A DNA stretch of 64,000 nt from positions 434,001 to 498,000 of the forward strand of contig JBBJMT010000001.1 in assembly GCA_037719965.1 (NCBI GenBank). The letters run 5' to 3'. Positions within the stretch are counted from its first letter, which is position 1, and the number at the start of each line of letters is the position of its first letter. Source of the DNA: VBCG01 sp037719965 (GTDB lineage Bacteria; Pseudomonadota; Gammaproteobacteria; Burkholderiales; Casimicrobiaceae). Below the pieces are notes generated by a model. The model was not told the origin of the DNA and ran no database searches. It worked only from the letters and a program-made list of their open reading frames with translations. Shown piece after piece: positions 42,103 through 51,152 of this stretch. A program made the position numbers and the translations under genes.

Positions 42103-43131
42103 TCACTTCCAGCCGGCCCGATCGACGATCTTTTGCGCTTCGGGCGTAATTCGGCCAAGTGTAGCGATCGGCAACGGATCGGCCTTGAAGGTTCCCAGCG
42201 ATTCGAGTTCCGCATTCCTTGCGGTGGCCGAGCGCACGACCGGCCACTCGTTGTTGCCGTTGGCGAAATACGCCTGCGCATCGTCGCTCGCGAGATATTC
42301 GAGGAAGCGTAGCGCGTTGTCGCGATGCGCCGCGTTCTTCAGTACGCCGCCGCCGGCGATGTTCAGATGCGTCCCGTGCGTCGCCTGGTCGGGCCACACG
42401 AAGCCCGCTTTCGCGACGACTTCGCGGTCTTCGGGCTTCGGCGAGCGCAGCAGGCGCACATAGTAATAGGTGTTGGTCAGCGCTACACCGCATTCGCCGG
42501 CGGCGACGGCTTTGATCTGATCGGTGTCACCGCCGCGCGGAGTGCGCGCGAAATTGGCGACGACGTTGTTTGCCCAGCTCTGCGTCTTCGCCGCACCGTC
42601 ATGCGCCAACTTCGCGGCCACCAGTGAGAGGTTGTACGGGTGCGACCCTGACCGCGTGCACACTTTTCCCTTGTTGCGTGGATCGCCCAGCGCATCGTAC
42701 GAGGCCACTTCGGCGGGATTGACGGTCATCCGGTTGTAGACGATGACGCGCGCGCGGTAGGAAAAGCCGAACCAGTGCCCCTCCGGATCGCGCAGCACCA
42801 GCGGGATGCGGTTTTCAAGCAGTGTCGAGTGCACCGGTGAGAAGAGCCCCGCGTCCCGCGCTTGGGCAAGGCGCGCGGCGTCGACGATCAGCAACACATC
42901 GGCCGGACTGCCTGTACCTTCGCTTTTCAAGCGCTCGAGCAACTGGTCATCGCCCGCTTCGATGCGATTGATCTTGATCCCGGTCGCCTTCGTAAAATTG
43001 GTGTAGAGAGCCTCGTCGGTCTGGTAGTGCCGCGCCGAATAGAGGTTTAAGACTGGCTCCTCAGCTGCGAGCGCTGGCGCTGCTGCAGTCGCTAAAACGC
43101 ATAGCGCATATCGGAGTAGTTTCAAATGCAT
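42103..43131 (-). CDS. fbpA: Iron(III) ABC transporter periplasmic binding protein
   Basis: The start at MHLKLLRYALCVLATAAAPA gives a clean signal peptide, cleaved after ALAAEEP. The mature protein has the FbpA/FutA pattern: LNLYSARHYQTDEALYTNF, FGFSYRARVIVYNRM, GVALTNTYYYVRLLRS (paired tyrosines likely binding iron) and NGNNEWPVV. Length 342 is normal. A Fur box lies about 70 bp upstream, supporting iron-controlled expression. Confidence 0.92.
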   Translation of the reverse strand: MHLKLLRYALCVLATAAAPALAAEEPVLNLYSARHYQTDEALYTNFTKATGIKINRIEAGDDQLLERLKSEGTGSPADVLLIVDAARLAQARDAGLFSPVHSTLLENRIPLVLRDPEGHWFGFSYRARVIVYNRMTVNPAEVASYDALGDPRNKGKVCTRSGSHPYNLSLVAAKLAHDGAAKTQSWANNVVANFARTPRGGDTDQIKAVAAGECGVALTNTYYYVRLLRSPKPEDREVVAKAGFVWPDQATHGTHLNIAGGGVLKNAAHRDNALRFLEYLASDDAQAYFANGNNEWPVVRSATARNAELESLGTFKADPLPIATLGRITPEAQKIVDRAGWK

Positions 43132-43198
43132 TTTGCACCTCGATCGTAGAAGACCAAGGCCAAGGTTAACCGCCGGCAACCCGACTTGTCAATACGAA

Positions 43199-43213
43199 TG
43201 CGAATTATTCTCA
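43199..43213 (-). promoter_or_regulatory. Fur box upstream of fbpA
   Basis: On the minus strand TGAGAATAATTCGCA matches the 7-1-7 Fur consensus TGAGAATnATTCTCA at 14 of 15 positions. It is placed about 68 bp upstream of the fbpA start, in the divergent region with pgi. Confidence 0.75.
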
Positions 43214-43324
43214 TTTACCATTTTTAGGCGCTGTCTGGGAACAGCCTACAGGTCGGCATGGAGGTTTGTTAGCATGCGACGACAACCATGGTTCCGTTAA
43301 TTGTTTAAAGAAGCCCCCTCACCG

Positions 43325-44977
43325 ATGCTGACGAAGTACCGGGAATTCACCTTGCCGGAGGCGATCTCGGAAGCCGCAGCAGCGATGCGCGGCCGTACGC
43401 TTGCACAACTCTTCGACCTCGATCCGCGCCGCGCGGAACGGCTATCGCGCGCATGGGAGGGATGGCTGGTCGATTTCTCCAAGGAGCGCATAACGGGTCA
43501 AGGGCTCGACGCCCTGCTTGATCACGCTGCGTCAGTCAATCTCGCATCCTGGATTGCGGCGCTCTTCGCGGGCGAAAAAGTGAATCTGTCGGAAGCGCGG
43601 CCCGCCCTGCATACCGCGTTGCGCCAGGCGGAGGCAACGCCGGTCTTTGTTGCCGGCGAGGACGTGATACCCATGATTGGCTCCATCCAGGCTCGGATGC
43701 GCGCGCTCTCCAGTTCGTTGCGCAACGGCGAGCGCAAGGGTGCGTTGGGCGCCCCTATTCTGCACGTCGTCAATATCGGTATCGGCGGGTCCGATCTCGG
43801 TCCGCGGATGGTCTGCGACGCGCTGGCAAGCACCGCACCCAGCTTCGACGTCGCATTCGTGTCCAATGTCGATCCGGCGCATCTGGCGCGAGCGCTGGGT
43901 ACGCGCCTCCCCGCGGAGACACTGTTCATCGTGACCTCCAAAACGTTCATGACTCAGGAAACCATCGCCAACGCGCGCAGCGCGCGCGGCTGGCTTGCCA
44001 CAGCGCTGGGCGGCGACCGCAACGTTGGTTCACACTTTATTGGCGTCACCGCAAACGTCGAAGCGGCGATCGCCTTCGGCATTGCGCCCGACGACATACT
44101 GCCGCTATGGGATTGGGTCGGCGGCCGATATTCGCTTTGGTCGGCGGTGGGTCTGCCGATAGCCATCGCCCACGGCTTCGATCGGTTCGAGCGATTATTG
44201 GCCGGCGCCGCGCGGATGGATAACCACTTCCGGTTCACGCCGTTCCCGCAAAACCTGCCGGTATTGCTCGCGCTCGTCACTTTCTGGAACACCAGGGTGC
44301 TCGGCCATGGCCAGCGGGTCATCGTGCCGTACGCCCAGGCGCTTAGCGGTCTGCCCGCGTACCTGCAGCAACTTTCGCTGGAAAGCAACGGTAAAAGAGT
44401 GACGCGCGACGGGTCGGCCGTCGCCGGTCCCACGGCCCCCGGCCTGTGGGGCGCCACGGGTACCGAAGGCCAGCACGCGTTTTTCCAATGGCTGCATCAG
44501 GGCACGTCGGAAGTACCGGTGGAGTTCATCGTGCCGGTACGCGGGACGCACCCGCCGCATGAACAGCAGGTTCTGCTCGTCGCGAATGCGCTGGCGCAGG
44601 CGCAGGCGCTGCTGCAAGGCCTAAGCGAACCTGTCTTGTCGCACCGGCTTGCGGAACTGGGGCTCAGCGGAGCACCGCTGCACGCCGCGGTAGCTGCCCG
44701 GGCCTGTCCCGGCGATCGCGCGTCGACGACGCTGCTCCTTCCGACGCTAAATGCGTACGAGCTGGGATCGCTCTTAGCGCTCTACGAGCACCGCACGTTC
44801 GTCGAAGGCGTTTTGTTCGGAATCAATTCGTTCGATCAATGGGGTGTCGAGCTGGGCAAGACGCTAACACCGTTGCTTATCGCAGCGCTTGGCGCTTCAT
44901 CCGCGGACTTTCCACAGGATATCGACCCGTCGACGCGCGCTCTTACTGCGCACGCTCGATCGCTCCTCGCCTCTTGA
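43325..44977 (+). CDS. pgi: Glucose-6-phosphate isomerase
   Basis: Interconverts glucose-6-phosphate and fructose-6-phosphate. The ATG at 43325 (MLTKYREFTLPEAISEAAAA) is preferred over an in-frame TTG at 43301. The 550-residue protein has the family signatures: HVVNIGIGGSDLGPRMVCDA, VTSKTFMTQETIANARSARG, PLWDWVGGRYSLWSAVGLPI, WGATGTEGQHAFFQWLHQGT and FDQWGVELGKTL. Four bases separate its stop from the convergent mltB. Confidence 0.97.
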   Translation: MLTKYREFTLPEAISEAAAAMRGRTLAQLFDLDPRRAERLSRAWEGWLVDFSKERITGQGLDALLDHAASVNLASWIAALFAGEKVNLSEARPALHTALRQAEATPVFVAGEDVIPMIGSIQARMRALSSSLRNGERKGALGAPILHVVNIGIGGSDLGPRMVCDALASTAPSFDVAFVSNVDPAHLARALGTRLPAETLFIVTSKTFMTQETIANARSARGWLATALGGDRNVGSHFIGVTANVEAAIAFGIAPDDILPLWDWVGGRYSLWSAVGLPIAIAHGFDRFERLLAGAARMDNHFRFTPFPQNLPVLLALVTFWNTRVLGHGQRVIVPYAQALSGLPAYLQQLSLESNGKRVTRDGSAVAGPTAPGLWGATGTEGQHAFFQWLHQGTSEVPVEFIVPVRGTHPPHEQQVLLVANALAQAQALLQGLSEPVLSHRLAELGLSGAPLHAAVAARACPGDRASTTLLLPTLNAYELGSLLALYEHRTFVEGVLFGINSFDQWGVELGKTLTPLLIAALGASSADFPQDIDPSTRALTAHARSLLAS

Positions 44978-44981
44978 AGAG

Positions 44982-46037
44982 CTAACGCGGATAAGCGGCC
45001 TGCTTCACCGCCTGCGCCAGCGAATGCACGGCAGCGGCATACAAGCGGCTTTTGTTGTAACGCGTAATGACGTAGAAATTGGGGCAGGCAATCCAGAAGC
45101 TCGAACGCGCTTCGCCGTTGTCGGGCGCTTCCTCGAGCAACAGCAACCCGAGCGGATCAGGCGCGAGATCGGCAGGAATCCCGGTCGCGCTGATGCCATC
45201 GGCTTCCCACGCGGCGAGCGAACGGCGCTCGCTGATCCCGCCGTCGAGCCGGCGCAGCGCGAGATCGAGTGACTCGGCTTTGAGCACCGCCGGTAGCAAC
45301 ACCGGCTGACCCCGCAACCAATCGTGGCGCGCCAGATAATTGGCGACGCTGCCGATCACATCGTCGGCGTTATGCCAGAGGTCGACACGGCCATCCCCGC
45401 TGAAATCGACCGCGTAGCGACGATAACTGCCGGGCATGAACTGCGGTATTCCCATCGCCCCCGCAAACGAACCCTTGGCGTCGAGCGGCGAAAAGCCCTG
45501 TTCCTCGGCGAGCACGACGTAGTGCTTCAATTCACCCCGAAAGAACGGCGCGCGTCGCGGATAATCGAACGCGAGTGTGGCCAACGCGTCGAGTACGCGA
45601 TGCGAACCCGTGTTGCGGCCGTAAAAGGTTTCCACGCCAAGGATCGCGACGATGATTTCCGCCGGAACTCCGAATTCGCGTTCCGCGCGCGCCAGCGTTT
45701 CGGCGTGCGCGCGCCAGAACGCGACGCCGCCGTCGATCCGCTCACGCGACAGGAACTGCGGGGCGTACTCGTACCATTTCGGCGGCGAAAGCAGTGGTCG
45801 GTCCATCGCCGCGACAATCTGCGGCTGGAACCTGGCCGCCGCAAACCAACGCGCCACCTTGTTTCGATCGAACCCGTGCTCGTCCGCAACCTCCGCGGCA
45901 AATTCCTTCACGTCCGCGCGGTGCGCGTATGAAGGTCGAGAATCTTCCTTCGGCTTGAGAGCTGCTTTGGCAGCGGCCGGAAGCGCGTGTGCGAGCATCA
46001 TGCAACCGGCAACGAGGAGCGGGACAGCGATGCGCAT
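44982..46037 (-). CDS. mltB: Lytic murein transglycosylase B
   Basis: The 351-residue enzyme cleaves peptidoglycan glycan strands. It has a signal peptide (MRIAVPLLVAGCMMLAHALP), a possible lipobox-like Cys at residue 12, and the catalytic region AEIIVAILGVETFYGRNTG with the active Glu, then SFAGAMGIPQFMPGSYRRYA and DLWHNADDVIGSVANYLARH. Whether the protein is lipid-anchored is open, since the residues around the Cys (LLVAGCMM) fit the lipobox. Confidence 0.94.
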   Translation of the reverse strand: MRIAVPLLVAGCMMLAHALPAAAKAALKPKEDSRPSYAHRADVKEFAAEVADEHGFDRNKVARWFAAARFQPQIVAAMDRPLLSPPKWYEYAPQFLSRERIDGGVAFWRAHAETLARAEREFGVPAEIIVAILGVETFYGRNTGSHRVLDALATLAFDYPRRAPFFRGELKHYVVLAEEQGFSPLDAKGSFAGAMGIPQFMPGSYRRYAVDFSGDGRVDLWHNADDVIGSVANYLARHDWLRGQPVLLPAVLKAESLDLALRRLDGGISERRSLAAWEADGISATGIPADLAPDPLGLLLLEEAPDNGEARSSFWIACPNFYVITRYNKSRLYAAAVHSLAQAVKQAAYPR

Positions 46038-46136
46038 AATGCCAATGCTATCATCGCGAGGCGCTCGCGCTTGGTTGTCAACTTCAGTTGCAACGCCTCA
46101 CAGGAACTTGTTGCCTGCGCTGTTTCTCCTCTCCTC

Positions 46137-47162
46137 ATGCACCGGTTTTACCCGTTCGCGCGTCCGTTCCTGTTCGCGCTCGATCCCGAAACCGCGCATC
46201 AACTCGCCTTCGCGGCGCTCGACCGCGCGGCTGCGCTTGGACTGGCGCAAATGGTCGCGCCAAGAGTCGCGCCGGCCCCCGTCACCGTGATGGGCATGCG
46301 CTTCCCCAATCGGATCGGACTCGCTGCGGGACTGGACAAGAATGCGCAACACCTGGCGGGGCTCGCGACGTTCGGCTTCGGCTTTCTCGAGGCTGGGACC
46401 GTGACGCCGCGTCCGCAACCGGGCAATCCAAAGCCAAGGATGTTCCGGCTGCCGCGCGCTAACGGTATGATCAACCGCCTCGGCTTCAATAACGTCGGCG
46501 TCGACCAGTTCCTGGACAACCTCGAGCAGTCATCGTATCGCGGCGTGCTGGGGATCAATATCGGCCGCAATTTCGATACCGAGAACACACGAGCCGCCGA
46601 GGATTACCTCTTCTGCCTGCGCGCGGTCTACGCAAAGGCCCACTACGTAACCGTCAACATTTCGTCGCCCAATACGCAAGGGTTGCGCGACCTACAAAGC
46701 GACCATGCGCTCGCGCCGTTGCTGGCATTACTCAAGGCCGAACAAGCGCAACTTGCGCAGCGGCACGGCCGGTACGTACCTCTAGTGGTGAAGATTTCTC
46801 CAGATTTGGCGGAGGAAGCCATCGTCGCGATCGCGCGGCAACTCGTCGCGCAGCAAATCGACGGGATCATCGCCACCAACACCACCGTCGCGCGCGACGC
46901 AATCGCCGGACTGCCGCACGCGGCAGAGGCCGGCGGGCTGTCGGGTGGTCCGCTGCGCGACAGGGCAACGAAGGCAATCCGGCAACTAGCGAAGGCGCTC
47001 GACGGTGCATTGCCGATCGTCGGCGTGGGCGGCATTCTCTCGGGTGAGGATGCGCGCGAGAAAGTCGCCGCCGGCGCGTCGCTGCTGCAGCTCTACACCG
47101 GATTGATCTACCGCGGACCGGAATTGGTCGCGGAGTGCGTCGACGCGCTTGCGCGCCCGTAA
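46137..47162 (+). CDS. pyrD: Dihydroorotate dehydrogenase (quinone)
   Basis: Oxidises dihydroorotate to orotate in pyrimidine synthesis, passing electrons to quinone. The start at MHRFYPFARPFLFALDPETA gives the membrane-associated N-terminal helices of class 2 enzymes. FMN and substrate motifs include GLAAGLDKNAQ, FLEAGTVTPRPQPGNPKPR, the catalytic Ser region NISSPNTQGLRDLQ, GIIATNTTV and GVGGILSGEDAREKVAAGAS. Length 341 is usual. Confidence 0.97.
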   Translation: MHRFYPFARPFLFALDPETAHQLAFAALDRAAALGLAQMVAPRVAPAPVTVMGMRFPNRIGLAAGLDKNAQHLAGLATFGFGFLEAGTVTPRPQPGNPKPRMFRLPRANGMINRLGFNNVGVDQFLDNLEQSSYRGVLGINIGRNFDTENTRAAEDYLFCLRAVYAKAHYVTVNISSPNTQGLRDLQSDHALAPLLALLKAEQAQLAQRHGRYVPLVVKISPDLAEEAIVAIARQLVAQQIDGIIATNTTVARDAIAGLPHAAEAGGLSGGPLRDRATKAIRQLAKALDGALPIVGVGGILSGEDAREKVAAGASLLQLYTGLIYRGPELVAECVDALARP

Positions 47163-47176
47163 CCGGCGCAGGCTCG

Positions 47177-47614
47177 TTACGGTCGCACCGCGACCATGAT
47201 CTTGCCGGTGGCCTTCGCCACAACAACTGCGCGCTGGTTTTCGGCCACGCCAGCCAGCTCGACAATCCCGCCGCCATGCTTGGGCTTCTCGATCGTGCCG
47301 GTCACGCGCCACGTCGTCGTCAACGTGTCGCCCGGCCGCACCGGCGCCGTGAACCTCGTGTTGTGTTCGAGATAAGCGATGGCGGTGCCGCGAAAATACA
47401 TGCCCACCGGGGCGCCCATGATCGCGCTCGTCAGCATCCCATGCAGAATGCGCCCGCCGAAGCGCGACTTGCGCGCGAACTCCTCATTCGTGTGCAACGG
47501 GTTGTAGTCACCGATCAATCCGGCGCCGAGCGCCAGATGCGTCTCGGTCACGGTCATCGAGTCCGCGAACGTATCGCCCACTGCCACTGCGTCAAACCAT
47601 GCGCCTTTTTCCAT
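47177..47614 (-). CDS. MaoC-like (hot-dog fold) hydratase
   Basis: The 145-residue protein has the hydratase motif IGDYNPLHTNEEFARKSRFG with the catalytic Asp and His, then RILHGMLTSAIMG. It resembles (R)-specific enoyl-CoA hydratases of the PhaJ type. The CoA substrate chain length cannot be told. It ends 14 bp from convergent pyrD and is downstream of the EI24-type gene. Confidence 0.88.
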   Translation of the reverse strand: MEKGAWFDAVAVGDTFADSMTVTETHLALGAGLIGDYNPLHTNEEFARKSRFGGRILHGMLTSAIMGAPVGMYFRGTAIAYLEHNTRFTAPVRPGDTLTTTWRVTGTIEKPKHGGGIVELAGVAENQRAVVVAKATGKIMVAVRP

Positions 47615-47629
47615 CTACCATTGCTCCGT

Positions 47630-48349
47630 TTATTGGCGTGCGCTCGCGCGCAACGCCGTGAGTTCGCTCAAGCAAAGATAGGTAAACGCGATTCCCGCAT
47701 ACAACGGCGCGACCAGATTCACGAGCGGCACCAGCGAGAGTGGCGCGAGCAAAAGTCCCAGCAAGAACATCTGGCTCCTCGCCTGCCGCACGACTTCTCT
47801 CATCTCGGCACGATCGGCATGCAGCGCAAGCGCGTCGTAGCGAAAGAGCCGCTGGTTGAGCCAAGCATTCAGTAACACCGTCGCCGCGACGTACAGCGGC
47901 GGTACCAACAATAGGAAGAGCGCCACAAGCCAGAGCAGCACGTAGATGGCAACGGTGACCACCGCATTGGCGGCGCTTCCCGCAAAGCTGCCGCCGCGGC
48001 GGCGTGCGAGAGTCGCAAAATCGCGTGTGGCGACCAGTTCGACGATAACCGGCATCGCCAGGACGGCAATCGCGACCAACGCTGTTACCGCCGCCGCCAG
48101 CAGTAGCAGCGCGACGGCGAGAAGCGCGGCGCCGAATTGGGCAGCACGGTGGCCAAGACCGCCGGAGCGATCTTCTTCAAATAAAGAGAAGCCGGCGAGC
48201 CAGTCTGCAAGCGGCTCCCACGCCCACCATCCGATGAAGAGCCACCCTAACGCGGCAGCCGCCAAAGGGACGGCCACCACCGCGAACAGTCGTGCACTGA
48301 AGAAGACCGGTAATGCTCCCGCGAGTGCGCGCAAAATTCTCCCGCGCAC
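47630..48349 (-). CDS. EI24/CysZ-like membrane protein
   Basis: The GTG at 48349 (MRGRILRALAGALPVFFSAR when started there) gives 239 residues with about four to five membrane segments (LFAVVAVPLAAAALGWLFIG, AALLAVALLLLAAAVTALVA, YVLLWLVALFLLLVPPLYVA, LLLAPLSLVPLVNLVAPL). The motif NAWLNQRLFRYDALALHA is typical of the EI24 domain family. The upstream in-frame extension is arginine-rich and lies over the hairpin repeat, so it is excluded. Sulfate transport as for CysZ is possible but unproven. Confidence 0.8.
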   Translation of the reverse strand: MRGRILRALAGALPVFFSARLFAVVAVPLAAAALGWLFIGWWAWEPLADWLAGFSLFEEDRSGGLGHRAAQFGAALLAVALLLLAAAVTALVAIAVLAMPVIVELVATRDFATLARRRGGSFAGSAANAVVTVAIYVLLWLVALFLLLVPPLYVAATVLLNAWLNQRLFRYDALALHADRAEMREVVRQARSQMFLLGLLLAPLSLVPLVNLVAPLYAGIAFTYLCLSELTALRASARQ

Positions 48350-48463
48350 CGCGCGGGGCACCACCCGCGGTGCATTTCCTCGACTCGATGCGCCGAGGTC
48401 GACAGACTGGCTTCCCGCACTCCGGTTCCGCCTGCGGCGTTGGAAATCCATTCTCCGCCTCCG

Positions 48464-48502
48464 GGGTCGCATCCCCATCTACGATGGGGCCCCTGCTCCG
48501 CC
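48464..48502 (-). repeat. 40-bp hairpin repeat, copy 2
   Basis: Read on the minus strand it has the same flanks as copy 1 (GGCGGAGCAGGGG and ATGCGACCC), but the hairpin is CCCCATC-GTA-GATGGGG. Both sides of the stem have changed together. It lies between the DUF1631 stop and the EI24-type gene. Confidence 0.75.
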
Positions 48503-48533
48503 CTCCGGCGTCCTACCGACATGCACGGTCGAT

Positions 48534-51059
48534 TTAGACGACCGCGACTTCGACGAGCTTATGTTCCATCTGCGTCATCATGCTCGAGAACGCGCGGTCG
48601 ATCAGCGGCTCGGCTTCAACGACGCGCGCGCGATCCGCGCGGAAGCGATCGGCCAGATCCTCCGCGGTCATCGAGAGCGCCTTCTGGCCCTGCCGGTTGG
48701 TGAACAGATACGTCCCGCGCAACGGGCTGATCCAGGCGAGCTTGGCGAAGGCGAGTTGACCATCTTCGGCCTCGAACTCGATCCATGTGCCTCGGTCCAA
48801 ACTCCGCGCGATTTCCAGATAATCGTCATCGACGATTTCACGCTCGGACGGTAGCGGCTCGGGTACCGCCTGCGTCATTGCCTCGGCGAGCGCTTCCGCC
48901 TTGGCGGCAAGCGCGTCGTCCCCCGCGGCCTTGGCCGCCTCCGCCTGCGCCTTCGCCGCTTCAGCGACGGCCGCGGTCGGCGACGACACCGTGGCAAACG
49001 ACGGTTTGACCGCCGCCGCGTGCGCTTCGACGAGGTTCGACATGAACTTTTCGCGCGCTTCCGGCGACCACGTGCGATTGTGCATTCCCCCGGCCAAGCG
49101 CTTGAGGAGCGAGGGCAGCAATGCGACGAGATGCTTGCGATTCTCCGCGGTCTTTTTCGGCTGCACGCTCCAGACCAGATCATCGAGCGTTGCCAGGGTC
49201 GACGTCCAAGCCTCGCTCTCTTCGCCGTCGTGCAAATACGTGTGCGTCAGCGACTCATCCCATTGCTGGCGCAGAAACGACGCCAGAAAATTCGGCACCG
49301 GATGCTGCTCGATACGCCGCTCGATCTCCGCCTTTGCCACCACACTGGCGATCTCGCGGCGGTCACGCTGGTTGATCTCCTCGGCCGTGGTGGCGATATT
49401 CGCCTCGGCCGCCTTTTCCTCTTCCTCCAGAAACTGCGTGAGCTCCGCGCGCAACTCTTCGAAAATCGTCAGGTCGTCAGAAAATCCGTCGAGAATCTTG
49501 TGGACGATGACGCTGATCTTTTTGTAGAGCGGATCCTCCGGTCCCATGACCGTGGACCAGCCAAGGCCGGCCTGCGCGAGCTCGTTCACCAGCAGCCGCG
49601 CCGGATGGCTCTTTTTCGCGAAGAACGCTCCATCGAGCATCGCCGCCTTCAGCACGGGAATCTGCAGACGCGCGATCAGCGCCTTGATTCCGTCCGGCAT
49701 GTCCTTGGTATCGAAGATGAAATCGAACAGCATCGCGACCATCTCGATGGTCATCGACTCGAGCTGATTCGCTTTCGCGCCAAGCGGCGACGCCTGCAGG
49801 TCGCGCAGTACGTTGTGTAACCCGTCGGGGATCCCGGAGAACGGGACCGCGGCGCCTCCTACGTGGAAACCACTGTGCCCCGCTTGCAGACGGGTCAAGC
49901 CCTCATGCAGGTCGGCGGAGGAAATAATCGGTGTGCCCGGTATGTAACCGGACGGCGTTTGCGCCAACGGCGCGAACGTCCGCCCGGTCGCCGCCGGCAC
50001 AACACCTCCGGGCAGTTGAATCGCGGGAAAATCAAGACCATGGCCACGGTGAGGCTGGGCAGCCCCCGCCACGTCGAGATGCGGAGCCTGAGCTGCGTCG
50101 CGCGCATAGCTCTGTGGCATTTCGTCGGGTAGGTTGACGCTCGAACCTGACGGTTGCGCCTCTCCACGGTTGGGACCCAATGCTGGGGCCGCGGCCATGG
50201 GTGTGGCGCTCCCGTACATCCGTTTGAACATCGCCATCACATCCATCTCCGCCGACGACCGCGGTGGCGGTGTCGCGCGTGCCCGGTCGCGATCGACGCC
50301 GCCTTGGCGATTGAAGACCGTCGGACGCGTCGTCGGAATGACGTGAAGCTGCAACAAATGCGCATTCAAGTCGGCGTAGATAGCGGCAATATCGCCCAGC
50401 GACGTCTGGTTCAACTCTTTCATGATCTGGAACTTGACGCGGCGATCGGTATTGATCGCTTTCAGCGCCAGCGAAAACGCGTCGACGATCATCGCGGGGG
50501 CCATGGGATTCGCGTTGGTTTCAAGGTCGGGGCGCCCCAACAAGTGACCAAGACCACGATTCAGTGTGAGGAGCTCGTCGTGGCACAGGTTTTCGACGAT
50601 CCGCGTGATGTTGCCGGTCAGGACCACCTCGTCCATCGACGCGTTCTCGACCAGCGTTAGCTTGGCCGGATCGACTTTGACCGTGGAAAAATGCTCCTGC
50701 TCCTCGTCCTTCCCCGCGATCTTGTCATCGATCTGCTTGTGCAACTGGCGCTCGAATTCCGCCATCAGCGCCGGGCGTTCGCCTTTCAGGGCTCCGCGCG
50801 CATCCAGGAACAGTTGTTGATCTTCACGGACGTCGGACAGGCTCGCGCGGTCCATCAATAGGTCGCCGACGCGGTCGAGCATTTCGGCAAACGACGTCAA
50901 CAGCCGATGGATCACCAGATCCCGGCAGTCGTTTAAGATCTTCGCGCTGTCACGAGGGATCGCGCGGCGGGCGGACACTCCGGAAGAAATCGCGTTCAAG
51001 GTTGGTTGGGTCACTGGCGATCGCGCGAACTGTCGCGTTTTTTGCGTCTTTCGACTCAA
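48534..51059 (-). CDS. DUF1631 family protein
   Basis: The 841-residue protein begins with a helical region (ILNDCRDLVIHRLLTSFAEM, ERPALMAEFERQLHKQIDD), has a low-complexity middle (residues about 255-360) and a C-terminal PilZ-like part (RGTWIEFEAEDGQLAFAKLA, then LRGTYLFTNRQGQKAL). DUF1631 proteins are common in betaproteobacteria and resemble c-di-GMP-linked regulators, but their role is not settled. The start is a TTG; a GTG 15 codons later (51014) is an alternative. Confidence 0.88.
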   Translation of the reverse strand: MSRKTQKTRQFARSPVTQPTLNAISSGVSARRAIPRDSAKILNDCRDLVIHRLLTSFAEMLDRVGDLLMDRASLSDVREDQQLFLDARGALKGERPALMAEFERQLHKQIDDKIAGKDEEQEHFSTVKVDPAKLTLVENASMDEVVLTGNITRIVENLCHDELLTLNRGLGHLLGRPDLETNANPMAPAMIVDAFSLALKAINTDRRVKFQIMKELNQTSLGDIAAIYADLNAHLLQLHVIPTTRPTVFNRQGGVDRDRARATPPPRSSAEMDVMAMFKRMYGSATPMAAAPALGPNRGEAQPSGSSVNLPDEMPQSYARDAAQAPHLDVAGAAQPHRGHGLDFPAIQLPGGVVPAATGRTFAPLAQTPSGYIPGTPIISSADLHEGLTRLQAGHSGFHVGGAAVPFSGIPDGLHNVLRDLQASPLGAKANQLESMTIEMVAMLFDFIFDTKDMPDGIKALIARLQIPVLKAAMLDGAFFAKKSHPARLLVNELAQAGLGWSTVMGPEDPLYKKISVIVHKILDGFSDDLTIFEELRAELTQFLEEEEKAAEANIATTAEEINQRDRREIASVVAKAEIERRIEQHPVPNFLASFLRQQWDESLTHTYLHDGEESEAWTSTLATLDDLVWSVQPKKTAENRKHLVALLPSLLKRLAGGMHNRTWSPEAREKFMSNLVEAHAAAVKPSFATVSSPTAAVAEAAKAQAEAAKAAGDDALAAKAEALAEAMTQAVPEPLPSEREIVDDDYLEIARSLDRGTWIEFEAEDGQLAFAKLAWISPLRGTYLFTNRQGQKALSMTAEDLADRFRADRARVVEAEPLIDRAFSSMMTQMEHKLVEVAVV

Positions 51060-51152
51060 GACTTTAGGACATAAAGCGGCGAAGTTACTCTAGCACGGCG
51101 GCGTACGGTAAGCCAACGCGCTTGCCGCCACTCGTCAGCGCGGGATAGGACA

